DNA of 64,000 nucleotides from CAVRUH01 sp963822595 (GTDB taxonomy: Bacteria; Chlamydiota; Chlamydiia; Chlamydiales; Waddliaceae): positions 1,054,001-1,118,000 of the forward strand of contig CAWGIG010000001.1 of the NCBI GenBank assembly GCA_963822595.1. Direction: 5' to 3'. The notes below the pieces were generated by a model. That model ran no database searches, had not been told where the DNA came from, and worked only from the letters and a program-made list of their open reading frames with translations. The position numbers and the translations under genes were made by a program. This document shows positions 17,005 to 25,972 of the stretch, piece after piece. How positions within the stretch are numbered: the first letter of the stretch is position 1; every line of letters starts with the position of its first letter.

Positions 17005-18179
17005 TCGTATTCTTTGGATACCTTCTTTGGTAAAAATAGGATGCAGGTTGAGGCACCTACGAAGAAGACCCCGAACGTCAGGAGAGCCTTCACAGGGGCA
17101 TCTTCAACGAAAAGCTTGGTTAGCAGCCCTCCACCGCCGGGTCCTATGGCTTCTGAAAAACACCATACCAGTCCCATGAGAAAAGCACTGACTAATCCGG
17201 GTCTGCTAGGCATCAGCTGGTTTCCGTGGGCGATTATTACGGGGGTCACGACGCCAAGCGTTGCACCTAAGGTAAACAGAATACTAAGTACGGCTAAATC
17301 TGGCAATGCCGGAAGTAGTAAGAACGTATAAAAGAGTGTTAAACTGACTAGGGACGCAATGAATACAACGGTTTTTGTCGAATAGCGATCGGCAAGGTAT
17401 CCTCCGGGAATTAGGATGAGGGCTCCGCCCATAATGAAGAAGAAGTGGCCTGTGCCAAAGGCAATCCAATCCTGATATCCTTTTGTGATGAGAACGTCGG
17501 GCAATAGAAAAATAAATCCCCAGAATACAGTAGAATTGCACACTTGGGTGATGTAGAGGATGACAAGATCTCTATTTTGGAAGAGTTTTTTAAAGGCACT
17601 GAAGCCAAATCGGCGTCCCGGTTGTGCGGGTTGTCCGTGCAATCCCGGAGAGCTGGAAAATAGCATGTAGCATCCAAGTAGGAGGGAGGGGATCATTAAA
17701 AGAAGGGTGTTGCCATCAAATTTTTCGATCATTTCCGAAAATGCCAGTTGGCTAAAAGCCATTCCTAGGGAACCTCCGGTAGCGAAAATGGCGATGAAAA
17801 GGCTTTTTCTTTTTTCGGTGAGTCCGCTGACTACAGCGACAGCTGATGGGTGAAAGGCGCCGGATGCGATGCATGTGAAGAGATAGAGGCAAAAGATAAA
17901 AGAATAGGCCTGTGAATAAGGTAGAAGTGTGTTTAGTGCGGACACGACGATACCGCAGAGGGCTAAGGATTTTCGATAGCCTTTATCGCCAAGGGGTCCG
18001 AAGACCATTTGGAGGCCTTCTCCGATGAAGGGACAGATAGCGGCGATGATTCCTGCGGCGGCTAAATCAAGGTGGAAGATAGTTTTGTAAAGGGGCCAGA
18101 AGCCTAGCATCATATCGACCATGAAATGACCGACAGTCATTACAATGAGTGATTTGTATATTTTATTTCTGTGAAGCAT
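16986..18179 (-). CDS. MFS transporter (fosmidomycin-resistance-like)
   Basis: The 397-residue protein has about 12 hydrophobic segments and the MFS loop 'GPLGDKGYRK' between helices 2 and 3. 'FHPSAVAVVSGLTEKRKSLFIAIFA' resembles the Fsr/fosmidomycin-resistance branch of the superfamily. It is the first gene of a four-gene minus-strand operon. The substrate is unknown; efflux is the default in this branch. Confidence 0.88.
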   Translation of the reverse strand: MLHRNKIYKSLIVMTVGHFMVDMMLGFWPLYKTIFHLDLAAAGIIAAICPFIGEGLQMVFGPLGDKGYRKSLALCGIVVSALNTLLPYSQAYSFIFCLYLFTCIASGAFHPSAVAVVSGLTEKRKSLFIAIFATGGSLGMAFSQLAFSEMIEKFDGNTLLLMIPSLLLGCYMLFSSSPGLHGQPAQPGRRFGFSAFKKLFQNRDLVILYITQVCNSTVFWGFIFLLPDVLITKGYQDWIAFGTGHFFFIMGGALILIPGGYLADRYSTKTVVFIASLVSLTLFYTFLLLPALPDLAVLSILFTLGATLGVVTPVIIAHGNQLMPSRPGLVSAFLMGLVWCFSEAIGPGGGGLLTKLFVEDAPVKALLTFGVFFVGASTCILFLPKKVSKEYEWETIQ

Positions 18180-18304
18180 AGTTTTTAATAGTAAATTAAT
18201 GAGAAAATTAATATTATCACATTTATTTATTAAAAGAAAGTTAAAAACAAACTTAAATATCGAAGCTGAGTCAGGAATAACCTGACCTAAAAAAGATAAA
18301 AACT

Positions 18305-18817
18305 ATGCTTGCGTTAAATTTTATCGCAAAAAACTATATTATGGTTTCGGCTAATATTGTAGTGGGGACACGAAAGGAAGATAGGTTACGCCAATCAACT
18401 ATTTTGAAATATCAAGACGAGTCTGAATGGGTTGTTTTAGACGACAAGCCGGAGGAAAGATTTTGTGGATATTTATACTTGGAGCAAGCATTACGAGACT
18501 TGAATATAAGTCGACTGCAGGCTGCCGAAAATAAAATCGCGATATATGATCGAAAAATTGTTTATCTATCGAAATTTTATGGCGATTATGAGCCTCGCCG
18601 ATTGGAATTACCCCAATATGATCAAGAGCTGGAAGTTCTTGATGAAGTGATCAAATTTACTGACATAGTTGGAGGTAAAAATCTTAGAGAGAAAGATGGT
18701 ATTGTCTATGTATTTGATACGGAAAAAGGTAGTTTTCATAGAAGTGTACATGCCAAAATCGATGCTTTCATCGAACAACATAACATAATCCGTTCCATTT
18801 TAGAAAAATCTCTATAA
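18305..18817 (+). CDS. hypothetical protein
   Basis: The product is 170 residues with no recognised domain. It is soluble and mixed alpha/beta, with a charged C-terminal helix. The start is uncertain: the ATG at 18305 has no ribosome-binding site, and ATG 18341 ('MVSANIVVG') is an alternative. It is divergent from the MFS gene and ends 18 bases from the HEPN gene on the other strand. Confidence 0.55.
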   Translation: MLALNFIAKNYIMVSANIVVGTRKEDRLRQSTILKYQDESEWVVLDDKPEERFCGYLYLEQALRDLNISRLQAAENKIAIYDRKIVYLSKFYGDYEPRRLELPQYDQELEVLDEVIKFTDIVGGKNLREKDGIVYVFDTEKGSFHRSVHAKIDAFIEQHNIIRSILEKSL

Positions 18818-18835
18818 ACTATATGGTGCCAGGTT

Positions 18836-19213
18836 TTACCCTTCGAGAATTTTTGTTTGGATAAACAACAGGACTTTTTCAGCATTTTCGATAGCATTTT
18901 TAGTTGTTTCTTGATCTGGATCAGGTCTATCGCTTGGGTATCTTGTAAGAGTCCCAAATGAATTTAAAGCTTCTACAAGTGAGCGTAATCCTTCAAAAGA
19001 TGGATCATAGCGATAGCACATTTCAGTAAGAACTACAAGATCATGAGATTTTTGGATCGGACATAACTTAAAGGCTAAGAAGCCTTTTAATGACTTTTCG
19101 GCACATTGATGGGTATGATATACCGCTAGATCATTGATTTTTTCCTCAGAAAGTAATTTAGCACCAATAAGGTCATTTTTTGCCTTGCTAATCCAAGCGT
19201 TATGGCTTTGCAT
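18836..19213 (-). CDS. HEPN-domain protein (HEPN/MNT pair)
   Basis: The 125-residue helical protein has the HEPN pattern: 'WISKAKNDLIGAKLLSE', then 'YHTHQCAEKSLKGFLAF', then 'SHDLVVLTEMC', then 'TRYPSD'. HEPN proteins of this size pair with minimal nucleotidyltransferases as toxin-antitoxin modules, where HEPN is often an RNase. The canonical RxxxxH is not obvious here, so activity is uncertain. It overlaps the partner gene by 14 bases and follows it. Confidence 0.85.
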   Translation of the reverse strand: MQSHNAWISKAKNDLIGAKLLSEEKINDLAVYHTHQCAEKSLKGFLAFKLCPIQKSHDLVVLTEMCYRYDPSFEGLRSLVEALNSFGTLTRYPSDRPDPDQETTKNAIENAEKVLLFIQTKILEG

Positions 19214-19520
19214 ATACCTTAATTCCGTCTTTAGTGACTTTATGGCAAAGGGTTGTTACATCTTTGGCTTCCTTATCAAATTCTTTTTGAGTATAAACAA
19301 GCAAATCTTTTGAGATACATAATCCCCATAGGGCATGATGACCAGCCACCGCCCTTTGATAATCATTTAATTCAGAATGATCTACTACTATGAGTAAGTC
19401 TAAATCACTATCTTCGGTTGGAATTCCCCAAGCATATGAACCAAAAAGATAAATTTTGATAGGCTGGTAAGTTTTCACAAGACGCTGAACGGTCTGGTCT
19501 ACAATTTCTTGTTCTATCAT
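19200..19520 (-). CDS. minimal nucleotidyltransferase (MNT, HEPN partner)
   Basis: The 106-residue protein has the MNT active-site pattern 'LFGSYAWGIPTEDSDLDLL' (GS...DxD). The start at ATG 19520 is preferred over TTG 19535 because AGGA lies about eight bases upstream. In HEPN/MNT systems the MNT neutralises HEPN, in some cases by AMPylation. A stress, defence or plasmid-type module is possible, and a stable chromosomal relic is equally likely. Confidence 0.87.
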   Translation of the reverse strand: MIEQEIVDQTVQRLVKTYQPIKIYLFGSYAWGIPTEDSDLDLLIVVDHSELNDYQRAVAGHHALWGLCISKDLLVYTQKEFDKEAKDVTTLCHKVTKDGIKVYAKP

Positions 19521-19715
19521 TCTTAAGTCCTGCAAAGATTTAATCTAAGTGTATCTGAAACTCATTATATTAGAAAAATAACTTCTAAGCAATCGATAGT
19601 CGAATAAATTGGCAAAATTAGTCTATTGCTTTGCATCCTGTTGCGTAAATAAATTTTTCCTTATTACTTTTTTGGCGAATGTGCTACGGTTTGAAAAAAA
19701 CAGTATGCATAGTAT

Positions 19716-20681
19716 ATGAGTCGAGCAATCTTACTTCTTTGCCTTATCCTTCTTACAGGTTGCGGCTGTCCCCATCGATTTGTTCCTGCAGAATGCCCCG
19801 ATCCCCTTCCCAGCTTTAAAGTGCCTCAAAAGATCCGCGTCGCCTTGGTCCTTGGCAGCGGAGGCGTCCGAGGCATCGCCCACGTCGGGGTTCTTGAAGT
19901 CCTTGAAGATGCCGGCGTCCCTATTGATCTCATTGTAGGGTGCAGCGCGGGTAGCATCGTAGGAGCCCTTTACGCCGAAACCCCTTCCGTCGACGAAATT
20001 ATCGAACCCGTCTGGAAAATGCGCGCCCACAGCATTCTCGATTTCGATATATGCAATTGCCGCTTCGGCCTTTCTCAGGGGACCGCTATGCTTCAAGTTA
20101 TTGATGAGGATCTTGGTTCCGAAACTTTTGAGGAACTCAAAATCCCTCTGGTTGTCGTTGCAAGCGATCTTTATACCGGGGAACTTGTTCCTATCGGCGC
20201 CGGTGATCTCGCGACAGCTGTCAGAGCCTCCTGCTCCATACCCTTCGTGTTCGCTCCATGCGATTATATGGGAAGAGTCCTCGTCGATGGTGGCGTAGTA
20301 AATCCGGTACCTGTAAAAGTCGCTTATGATCTCGGAGCAGAAATTATCATCGCTGTAGATCTTGCCGAACTTTTGGAAAAAACTTATCCGACAAACCTAT
20401 TTCAGGTCTTCATAAGAAGCGCCGAAATAGCCTGCTTATGGCAAAATCAGGAGTGCACCCGCCACGCTAACGTAGTCATCCGGCCAAAAACCTGCGGAGT
20501 CGGCGCATTCAACGACAGAATGAAGACTTTGGTCTACGAAGCAGGCAAGGAAGCTGCCATGAAAGAACTTCCTCGTATTCTTGCACTTTTAGAAAAGCAT
20601 CATGTCAACAGTAGCGAAGAAATCGCCTTAAACGACCGCGAGGTAACACTCCCTACCTACCTTCCTAAAATATTTCAGTAA
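19716..20681 (+). CDS. patatin-like phospholipase lipoprotein
   Basis: The 321-residue protein starts with a lipoprotein signal ('LLLCLILLTGC', Cys16). It then has a full patatin domain: oxyanion loop 'GSGGVRGIAHVG' (48-59), nucleophile elbow 'GCSAGS' (Ser77), and the catalytic Asp in 'VDGGVVNP' near residue 191. Patatins are acyl hydrolases acting on phospholipids. The lipobox suggests envelope attachment, so it could act on bacterial or, at the surface, on host membranes. It converges on and overlaps the RHS gene by seven bases at the stops. Confidence 0.93.
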   Translation: MSRAILLLCLILLTGCGCPHRFVPAECPDPLPSFKVPQKIRVALVLGSGGVRGIAHVGVLEVLEDAGVPIDLIVGCSAGSIVGALYAETPSVDEIIEPVWKMRAHSILDFDICNCRFGLSQGTAMLQVIDEDLGSETFEELKIPLVVVASDLYTGELVPIGAGDLATAVRASCSIPFVFAPCDYMGRVLVDGGVVNPVPVKVAYDLGAEIIIAVDLAELLEKTYPTNLFQVFIRSAEIACLWQNQECTRHANVVIRPKTCGVGAFNDRMKTLVYEAGKEAAMKELPRILALLEKHHVNSSEEIALNDREVTLPTYLPKIFQ

Positions 20682-23600
20682 ATGAAATAATCTTCGGTGA
20701 AGCGCCGTCCTATCAATTCAATGAGCATGAGATAAGTTGAAGAACTCAACATGTGATCGACGAAGGGGACTCCAATCCAAGAGCCCACAAAGATCGTATT
20801 ATTCAATCCAAGAAGGCCCCGAACATATCCTACAGGGTCTAGTAAAGGGACACCGTCTCTTTTGCTGACGAAGTTGGTGACGCTTTCTAACCCGGGATGC
20901 TCGATCAAACTCGCCGATCCAAAGGTCATGACGCGGATCATTTTAAGTTCTTCAGGGGTCAATAAAGAAAGGGCCGCTTTCGTATGGGTCCCTCCAACGC
21001 TATGAGCAAAATGAATGACCAGGCCGCAGGCATTTGAACCTCCCATTTCATCAATCATCTTTCTCCATGTATCAGCAAGCATATGCGCTTGTGGCGAAAC
21101 ATATCCAAATTTGGCTGCAATCGCCTTAAAGATATCCCAAGACCAGCCTTCCGTTGCATCAAAAACATAGTGCACATTGATGCCACCATGACAATCGGAG
21201 AGGTAATCCATGGTGATTTTGTAATCGATACGCGCATTGAGTATGCCGTTGATAAGAGTGATGCGCACTTTGTTATTAAGTTCCCCTCTTCCATGGACTC
21301 CACATTCCGAGGCATCCTGATAGAATCCTGCAATATGAAGGATGGTTCTTCCGACGATTTGTTGGGCTACCTTATCAAAGTGAGGCCTGATATATTCTAT
21401 AAACGACACATGGTGTTTAAAAGTGTTTATTGTATGAGATGCAGATGATCCAAACGATTGTATAGCATTCCAAAAGGAACCTGCGAAATCCGAAAAGGAA
21501 TATAATCCGTATTGATCCACATGGGACATCGGATCATTTTTAAGATAAGCATAACGATTGGGTCCCTCAGGTGTGCCTAGGGGGTCTTTTGTGATCCATC
21601 TTCCGAGATTTGGATCATAATATCTTTTACCAAAGTAAACGAGACCTGTCTCATCATCGATTCTTTTTCCGGAATATCTCCAAGGGCTGATGATATCACC
21701 TGTCGTTTTTTCTTCTCCAAAAGCCGAGAAGGAAGATTCAGAAACAATTGTGCCGGTTGAGATGTCGATAAGGGCTCGAGTGGAACCTCGGCTGTCGTGT
21801 AGGGGAGCGTATATTTCACCATTTAATTCGATAGCGACAGCTGCACCGATTTCTCCCCCTTTGCCTGAGCCAAGAGCGCGGAATTCGATGATTTTTCCTA
21901 ATTCGTCAACCGATCCGATTTCGTTTTCTTCTTCGTAGAGGAAACGAAGTGTGCTGACTTCATTGCCATGGTGAAGAGATTTACTCATTCTTCTGCCAAA
22001 AGCATCGTAGGTGTAAGAGATTTTTAGATCATTTCGGCTAACGGTAATGAGTCTATTAAGAGCATCGTAGGATAATTTGGAGCCGTTTATTCTATTGCCA
22101 TTTGCATCGTAGGAGAAAAGAGAATTTTCAGCGGCAAGAATTTCGTTTTGTAGATTGAGAGTATATTTTGAATTGTTTTTGGAAGTTCTGTTGTGTATAG
22201 AGTCATATTCGTAAGTATTGTTATGAATTCCTGTTTCTTCAATCAGTTGATTTTGGGAGTCATAGGCGTAGGTATTTACATTTGTTTTGTTGTTTAAAAA
22301 AGTCACGCTGCTGACCGGGCGGTTTTGATTATCATAAGTTATTCTCTCTTCATAAAACTCGCTCTTTTGAGCGATGTATTTTCCTGAATCATCGAAAGTG
22401 AAGTCAATTTTTCCTAAATTTCCGATCAGGTTTTGGGTTTTTAGATGCCCTTTGAGGTCATATTCTATATAGCGATGACTATAAAGGAGTTCATTTAAAG
22501 GGGAAATTCGGTGTATCGCTCTTAGATAGGCGGCGTCATACTCATAGGATACTTGGGACTTATCGTGAAGTGTAACTTTCGTCTTTCTTCCTCGTGTGTC
22601 ATACTCGTAATTGAGTTCGAGGCCGTTGCTAAGAGTCTCCTGAATCATTTGATTCAGTGCATTATAAGATCTTTTTGTTGCTGTTCCATCGATGAGATTT
22701 TCGACTAAAATGGCGTTACCTGCAGCATCGTAATGATATCGGTAATAGAGGGATCCGTCGGAGGCTTCGATTTCTGCAACGGCTCCTCCGGGTGCATACG
22801 TATAATAAAGAGTGGTTCCATCGGGCTTGATGTGCTTTTCTAATTGTCCCGCTTGATTATAGCTGTAGAAGGTCGTTTGCTGTTCCGCTGTTCCGTAGGC
22901 TTCCGTGATTGATTCAACCCGATTGCATGGTCCGTACGTGTAAGCGGTAGTTACTTTATAGGCCTCTAGATTGCCTTTGAAGACTGTATGCGTTTCAAAT
23001 TCGATATTTCCAACAAGATCAAATTGGTTTTCTTGTTTAGAAACGATATGACCATGTGGATCTCGTTTTTCAACAGAGCATTCTCTTCCCATGGAATCAT
23101 AGCTAACGACCATGGTGAATCCATTCGCATCTGTCAGAAGTTTCTGCAAACAGTTTCCATAAATGTATTCGGTCATCGGCGGATTTTCTTCTTTTGAAAC
23201 ATCCAGTTTCTTAAGAGACCACCCGTTGCTATCTTCAATGCGCATTTCTGTAAGTTGATTTTTGTCATTTCTTTCTGCGACGATAATGGCGTATTTATCC
23301 CCCAACCGTTCTTTTTGTTGGCATAGTTCTCCTAGTGAGTTGTAACAGTATTCAACGCTTCGGGATCCATCGGTAGTTTTAATCAGCCTGCCTGCACCGT
23401 CGTAGAAGTATTCGGTTTTCAGTCCCAGGGCATTTGTTGATGAGGTTTGATGGAAGGCGTTATAGGTATTTTTTGTTGATGAAATAAGAGTGTTTTCAGG
23501 GCTATATAGATTCGTTTCCAATAGGCGTGATTCGAAATCTCGGATATAAACAGTGTAGGAGCCATCTTTTCCGACGGATTTGTGCAGAGAGCCTTCTAAA

Positions 23601-25489
23601 GTGTATTCAAAAGACTCTTTAGAGCCATCCGGATACTGGATGCAAGTCGGCTTTCCACGAGAATTATAGGCTGTCCGAGTTGTATATCCTTTTGCATCTG
23701 TCGATGAGATGATTCTGTCATAGAGATCGAATTCATAACTAATGGAAGAACCATCGCAAAAAGTCGTTGTAATTTCTCTGCCTAGGGAATCGTAGGTATG
23801 GGTTATTTCATTGCCGAAAATATCGATTGTGGAAATGCAGTTGCCATTATAGTCATAGCGGTAGGAGGTCAAGCAATGGTTTTTCCCTGCTTCCTTGACC
23901 TCTTTTCGAATCAGTCGGTCAACAAAGTCAAAAGTGTGCATGATTTCTTTTTTAGTATCTCTGTAATAAATGAGCCTTCCTTCTACATCATATTCAGACT
24001 CAATTATTTTGCCTTCGTTATCCGTTGCTTTGATCAGATGGCCCCCTACATCGTATTCGAAATCTAATGAATGACTGAAAATCCCTTCAGAGTCATAGAT
24101 TTGCTGTCGGAGCACTTTTCCTGTCGGAGAGAAAGTAAAATAGGTTTTTTTCAAAAGATCCTCTCCGCCGCTTTTAAGATCTTCATAGAGCTCTTCGATG
24201 GCTTCGGGCATTTCATGTTCAGGATGAGGCTTCATGCGGCTGATGTGTCTTTCCGTAACACCGGCTAGATCATTTTGATCAGAAGTTATTCCATCATCGC
24301 GGATGCCTTCAATTAAATTATCATGCTCGTCGTACTGATAAAATTCCCGTTTTTTGAGTTGACCGTGGTCGTAAGTGAGTTTTGCGCAAAGCAAAGAAGA
24401 CCCCTCTTTATAGTCATAACGGACTGCTACCCCATTGTCACTTGAATGAAATACAAGAAGATGCCGGTTATCGTTGGAATAGCGGTAGATGGTCTTGTAG
24501 GATTCGTTGAGGTTTCCTGTGCCTGTGAGGTCCCCTTCAAGAGTATGCTCGATGATGTTCCCCCAGGAATCATATCGTAAGTGATCGGTTTGAACGCACT
24601 TGCCGGTTCCATCTTCGAGGCTTTTGCTGATGAGTTGACCTTTATCATCGTATTTATAACGTTCGATTCGATAGAGGTTTTCTCCCAGGTAGCTTTCGAT
24701 GGCGGTGAGTTTCTTCCATTTGCCGTGTCTGTAGACGGTTTTGTTGTTTAGAGCGTCGTAGACCTCTGTAAATCCCATCTGATAGTTGAACCTGGTAATG
24801 ACAATGGGTGTATCGTCGGATCCAACTGGGGCTTTCTGTTGTTTAACCGAGCCAACACGGGGGTCACGGAGAATATTAAAGTCAGTATTTTCGTAATATT
24901 CGTTGATGAGATAGTTTCCGGTTGTGTTTTGACGTTTGGAAATCAGTTTTTTATGTTCGCGCGGATGATCGACGTATTCGTAGGCATGTTCTCTTCCGTC
25001 CCAATAATGAACTTTTTCCAAAAGAGTGGGATTTAAATCACGAGCACCCGTGTTTTTCATGAGGTGGTATTCGATCCATTTGCCTTGAGAATCTTCTACG
25101 ACGCAACGTTCCTCTGCGGGATATTCAACCTGCATCCACTTTCCATTTGCCCTTACAGTTTTCAAACGATTTTTATCATCGAATTCGAATTTAGAAGAGA
25201 GGTCCGGCAAGGAGGTGTCGTCATGTTCGATGATAATGGGTTGGTTGAAGAACCAACCTAAGGCTAGGGGGTCTTTGGAGTTGTGTACTCTTTTGATATT
25301 GAGTTGGGTGCTTAGAGTTAGGTCTGTTTGGCTTTCGCAGTATTCGCCGGTTATGACGTTGACCGATTCGTAAATAGCCGGGGAAGCGAATGCTTCGGTT
25401 ATAGGCAATAGTTCCGGATTTTGTTCTTCTTTAGTATGACCTTTTCCAAAAAGCAAAAAACTAGAAATCAAAATTAAGTTTTTAAGCAC
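20675..25489 (-). CDS. RHS/YD-repeat protein with C-terminal hydrolase-like tip
   Basis: The 1604-residue protein starts at GTG 25489 with GGAGG five bases upstream and has a signal-like N-terminus ('LILISSFLLFGKGHT'). Residues about 60-1290 are YD repeats ('YxYDxxGxL...'), ending in the typical RHS core motif 'GLVYFGKRYYDPNLGRWITKDPLG'. The roughly 275-residue tip (about 1330-1604) is not RHS-like. It has 'LVIHFAHSVGGTHTKAA', resembling an alpha/beta-hydrolase nucleophile elbow with Ser near 1497, and 'RDGVPLLDPVG' and 'GVPFVDHM' as candidate Asp/His regions. From memory it resembles the chlamydial DUF687 group. RHS shells encapsulate C-terminal toxins, so this may be a polymorphic toxin with a lipase-like payload. 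No immunity gene is obvious. Confidence 0.88.
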   Translation of the reverse strand: MLKNLILISSFLLFGKGHTKEEQNPELLPITEAFASPAIYESVNVITGEYCESQTDLTLSTQLNIKRVHNSKDPLALGWFFNQPIIIEHDDTSLPDLSSKFEFDDKNRLKTVRANGKWMQVEYPAEERCVVEDSQGKWIEYHLMKNTGARDLNPTLLEKVHYWDGREHAYEYVDHPREHKKLISKRQNTTGNYLINEYYENTDFNILRDPRVGSVKQQKAPVGSDDTPIVITRFNYQMGFTEVYDALNNKTVYRHGKWKKLTAIESYLGENLYRIERYKYDDKGQLISKSLEDGTGKCVQTDHLRYDSWGNIIEHTLEGDLTGTGNLNESYKTIYRYSNDNRHLLVFHSSDNGVAVRYDYKEGSSLLCAKLTYDHGQLKKREFYQYDEHDNLIEGIRDDGITSDQNDLAGVTERHISRMKPHPEHEMPEAIEELYEDLKSGGEDLLKKTYFTFSPTGKVLRQQIYDSEGIFSHSLDFEYDVGGHLIKATDNEGKIIESEYDVEGRLIYYRDTKKEIMHTFDFVDRLIRKEVKEAGKNHCLTSYRYDYNGNCISTIDIFGNEITHTYDSLGREITTTFCDGSSISYEFDLYDRIISSTDAKGYTTRTAYNSRGKPTCIQYPDGSKESFEYTLEGSLHKSVGKDGSYTVYIRDFESRLLETNLYSPENTLISSTKNTYNAFHQTSSTNALGLKTEYFYDGAGRLIKTTDGSRSVEYCYNSLGELCQQKERLGDKYAIIVAERNDKNQLTEMRIEDSNGWSLKKLDVSKEENPPMTEYIYGNCLQKLLTDANGFTMVVSYDSMGRECSVEKRDPHGHIVSKQENQFDLVGNIEFETHTVFKGNLEAYKVTTAYTYGPCNRVESITEAYGTAEQQTTFYSYNQAGQLEKHIKPDGTTLYYTYAPGGAVAEIEASDGSLYYRYHYDAAGNAILVENLIDGTATKRSYNALNQMIQETLSNGLELNYEYDTRGRKTKVTLHDKSQVSYEYDAAYLRAIHRISPLNELLYSHRYIEYDLKGHLKTQNLIGNLGKIDFTFDDSGKYIAQKSEFYEERITYDNQNRPVSSVTFLNNKTNVNTYAYDSQNQLIEETGIHNNTYEYDSIHNRTSKNNSKYTLNLQNEILAAENSLFSYDANGNRINGSKLSYDALNRLITVSRNDLKISYTYDAFGRRMSKSLHHGNEVSTLRFLYEEENEIGSVDELGKIIEFRALGSGKGGEIGAAVAIELNGEIYAPLHDSRGSTRALIDISTGTIVSESSFSAFGEEKTTGDIISPWRYSGKRIDDETGLVYFGKRYYDPNLGRWITKDPLGTPEGPNRYAYLKNDPMSHVDQYGLYSFSDFAGSFWNAIQSFGSSASHTINTFKHHVSFIEYIRPHFDKVAQQIVGRTILHIAGFYQDASECGVHGRGELNNKVRITLINGILNARIDYKITMDYLSDCHGGINVHYVFDATEGWSWDIFKAIAAKFGYVSPQAHMLADTWRKMIDEMGGSNACGLVIHFAHSVGGTHTKAALSLLTPEELKMIRVMTFGSASLIEHPGLESVTNFVSKRDGVPLLDPVGYVRGLLGLNNTIFVGSWIGVPFVDHMLSSSTYLMLIELIGRRFTEDYFIY

Positions 25490-25571
25490 AAATCCTCCAT
25501 ATTAATATGAATAGGTAATTAGTGTACAACAATGCATTAAAAAAGTATACAATACAGTAAAGGGGAAAAAA

Positions 25572-25910
25572 ATGAAAAAAATATTATTTCTTGTATTTTT
25601 CGGAGTTGTGGCCAATGCGGAGGCATATATCGATGTTATGGATAAGGATGAACCTAAGCTTTATCACAACAAACCTGGGGTAAGGGGGACTTCGGATGAA
25701 GACATTACAAATAAAATATGGCAGATTTTATTTGATAATTGGCATCCCTATGAGATTAGCGATGTCACCTTTGAGGTCCAAAAGGGAAATGTGACGCTTA
25801 TAGGATCTGTCAATACCTTAGGCGATAAAAATAAAATTGAAAGAATGATTAAAGCTATTGAAGGGGTTAACCAAATTGAAAACCATCTCGAGGTAATTAA
25901 GTCCCCTTAG
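25572..25910 (+). CDS. BON-domain periplasmic protein
   Basis: The 112-residue protein has a signal peptide ('KILFLVFFGVVANAEA', about residues 3-18) and one BON domain at about 45-110, with the signature 'VTLIGSVNTLGDKNKIERMI' followed by 'GVNQIENHLEV'. BON domains bind phospholipid or envelope components and are found in osmotic-shock and secretin proteins. It stands alone between the divergent RHS gene and the two unknown genes downstream. Confidence 0.88.
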   Translation: MKKILFLVFFGVVANAEAYIDVMDKDEPKLYHNKPGVRGTSDEDITNKIWQILFDNWHPYEISDVTFEVQKGNVTLIGSVNTLGDKNKIERMIKAIEGVNQIENHLEVIKSP

Positions 25911-25940
25911 TTTTTAATAGTAAAATATACTAATATATGA

Positions 25941-25963
25941 TATAGTTTTTTGTTAAAACTATA
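25941..25963. promoter_or_regulatory. small perfect palindrome before the 617-residue gene
   Basis: TATAGTTTT (25941-25949) and AAAACTATA (25955-25963) are exact complements with a five-base centre. It ends nine bases before ATG 25973. It could be an operator or leader hairpin for the next gene, or a weak terminator of the BON gene. Confidence 0.35.
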
Positions 25964-25972
25964 AATGATATA

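Noticed and set aside
19716..25489. Integrated phage or IS origin for the patatin/RHS region
   Set aside because: No integrase, transposase, terminal repeats or tRNA-adjacent attachment site was found around it.
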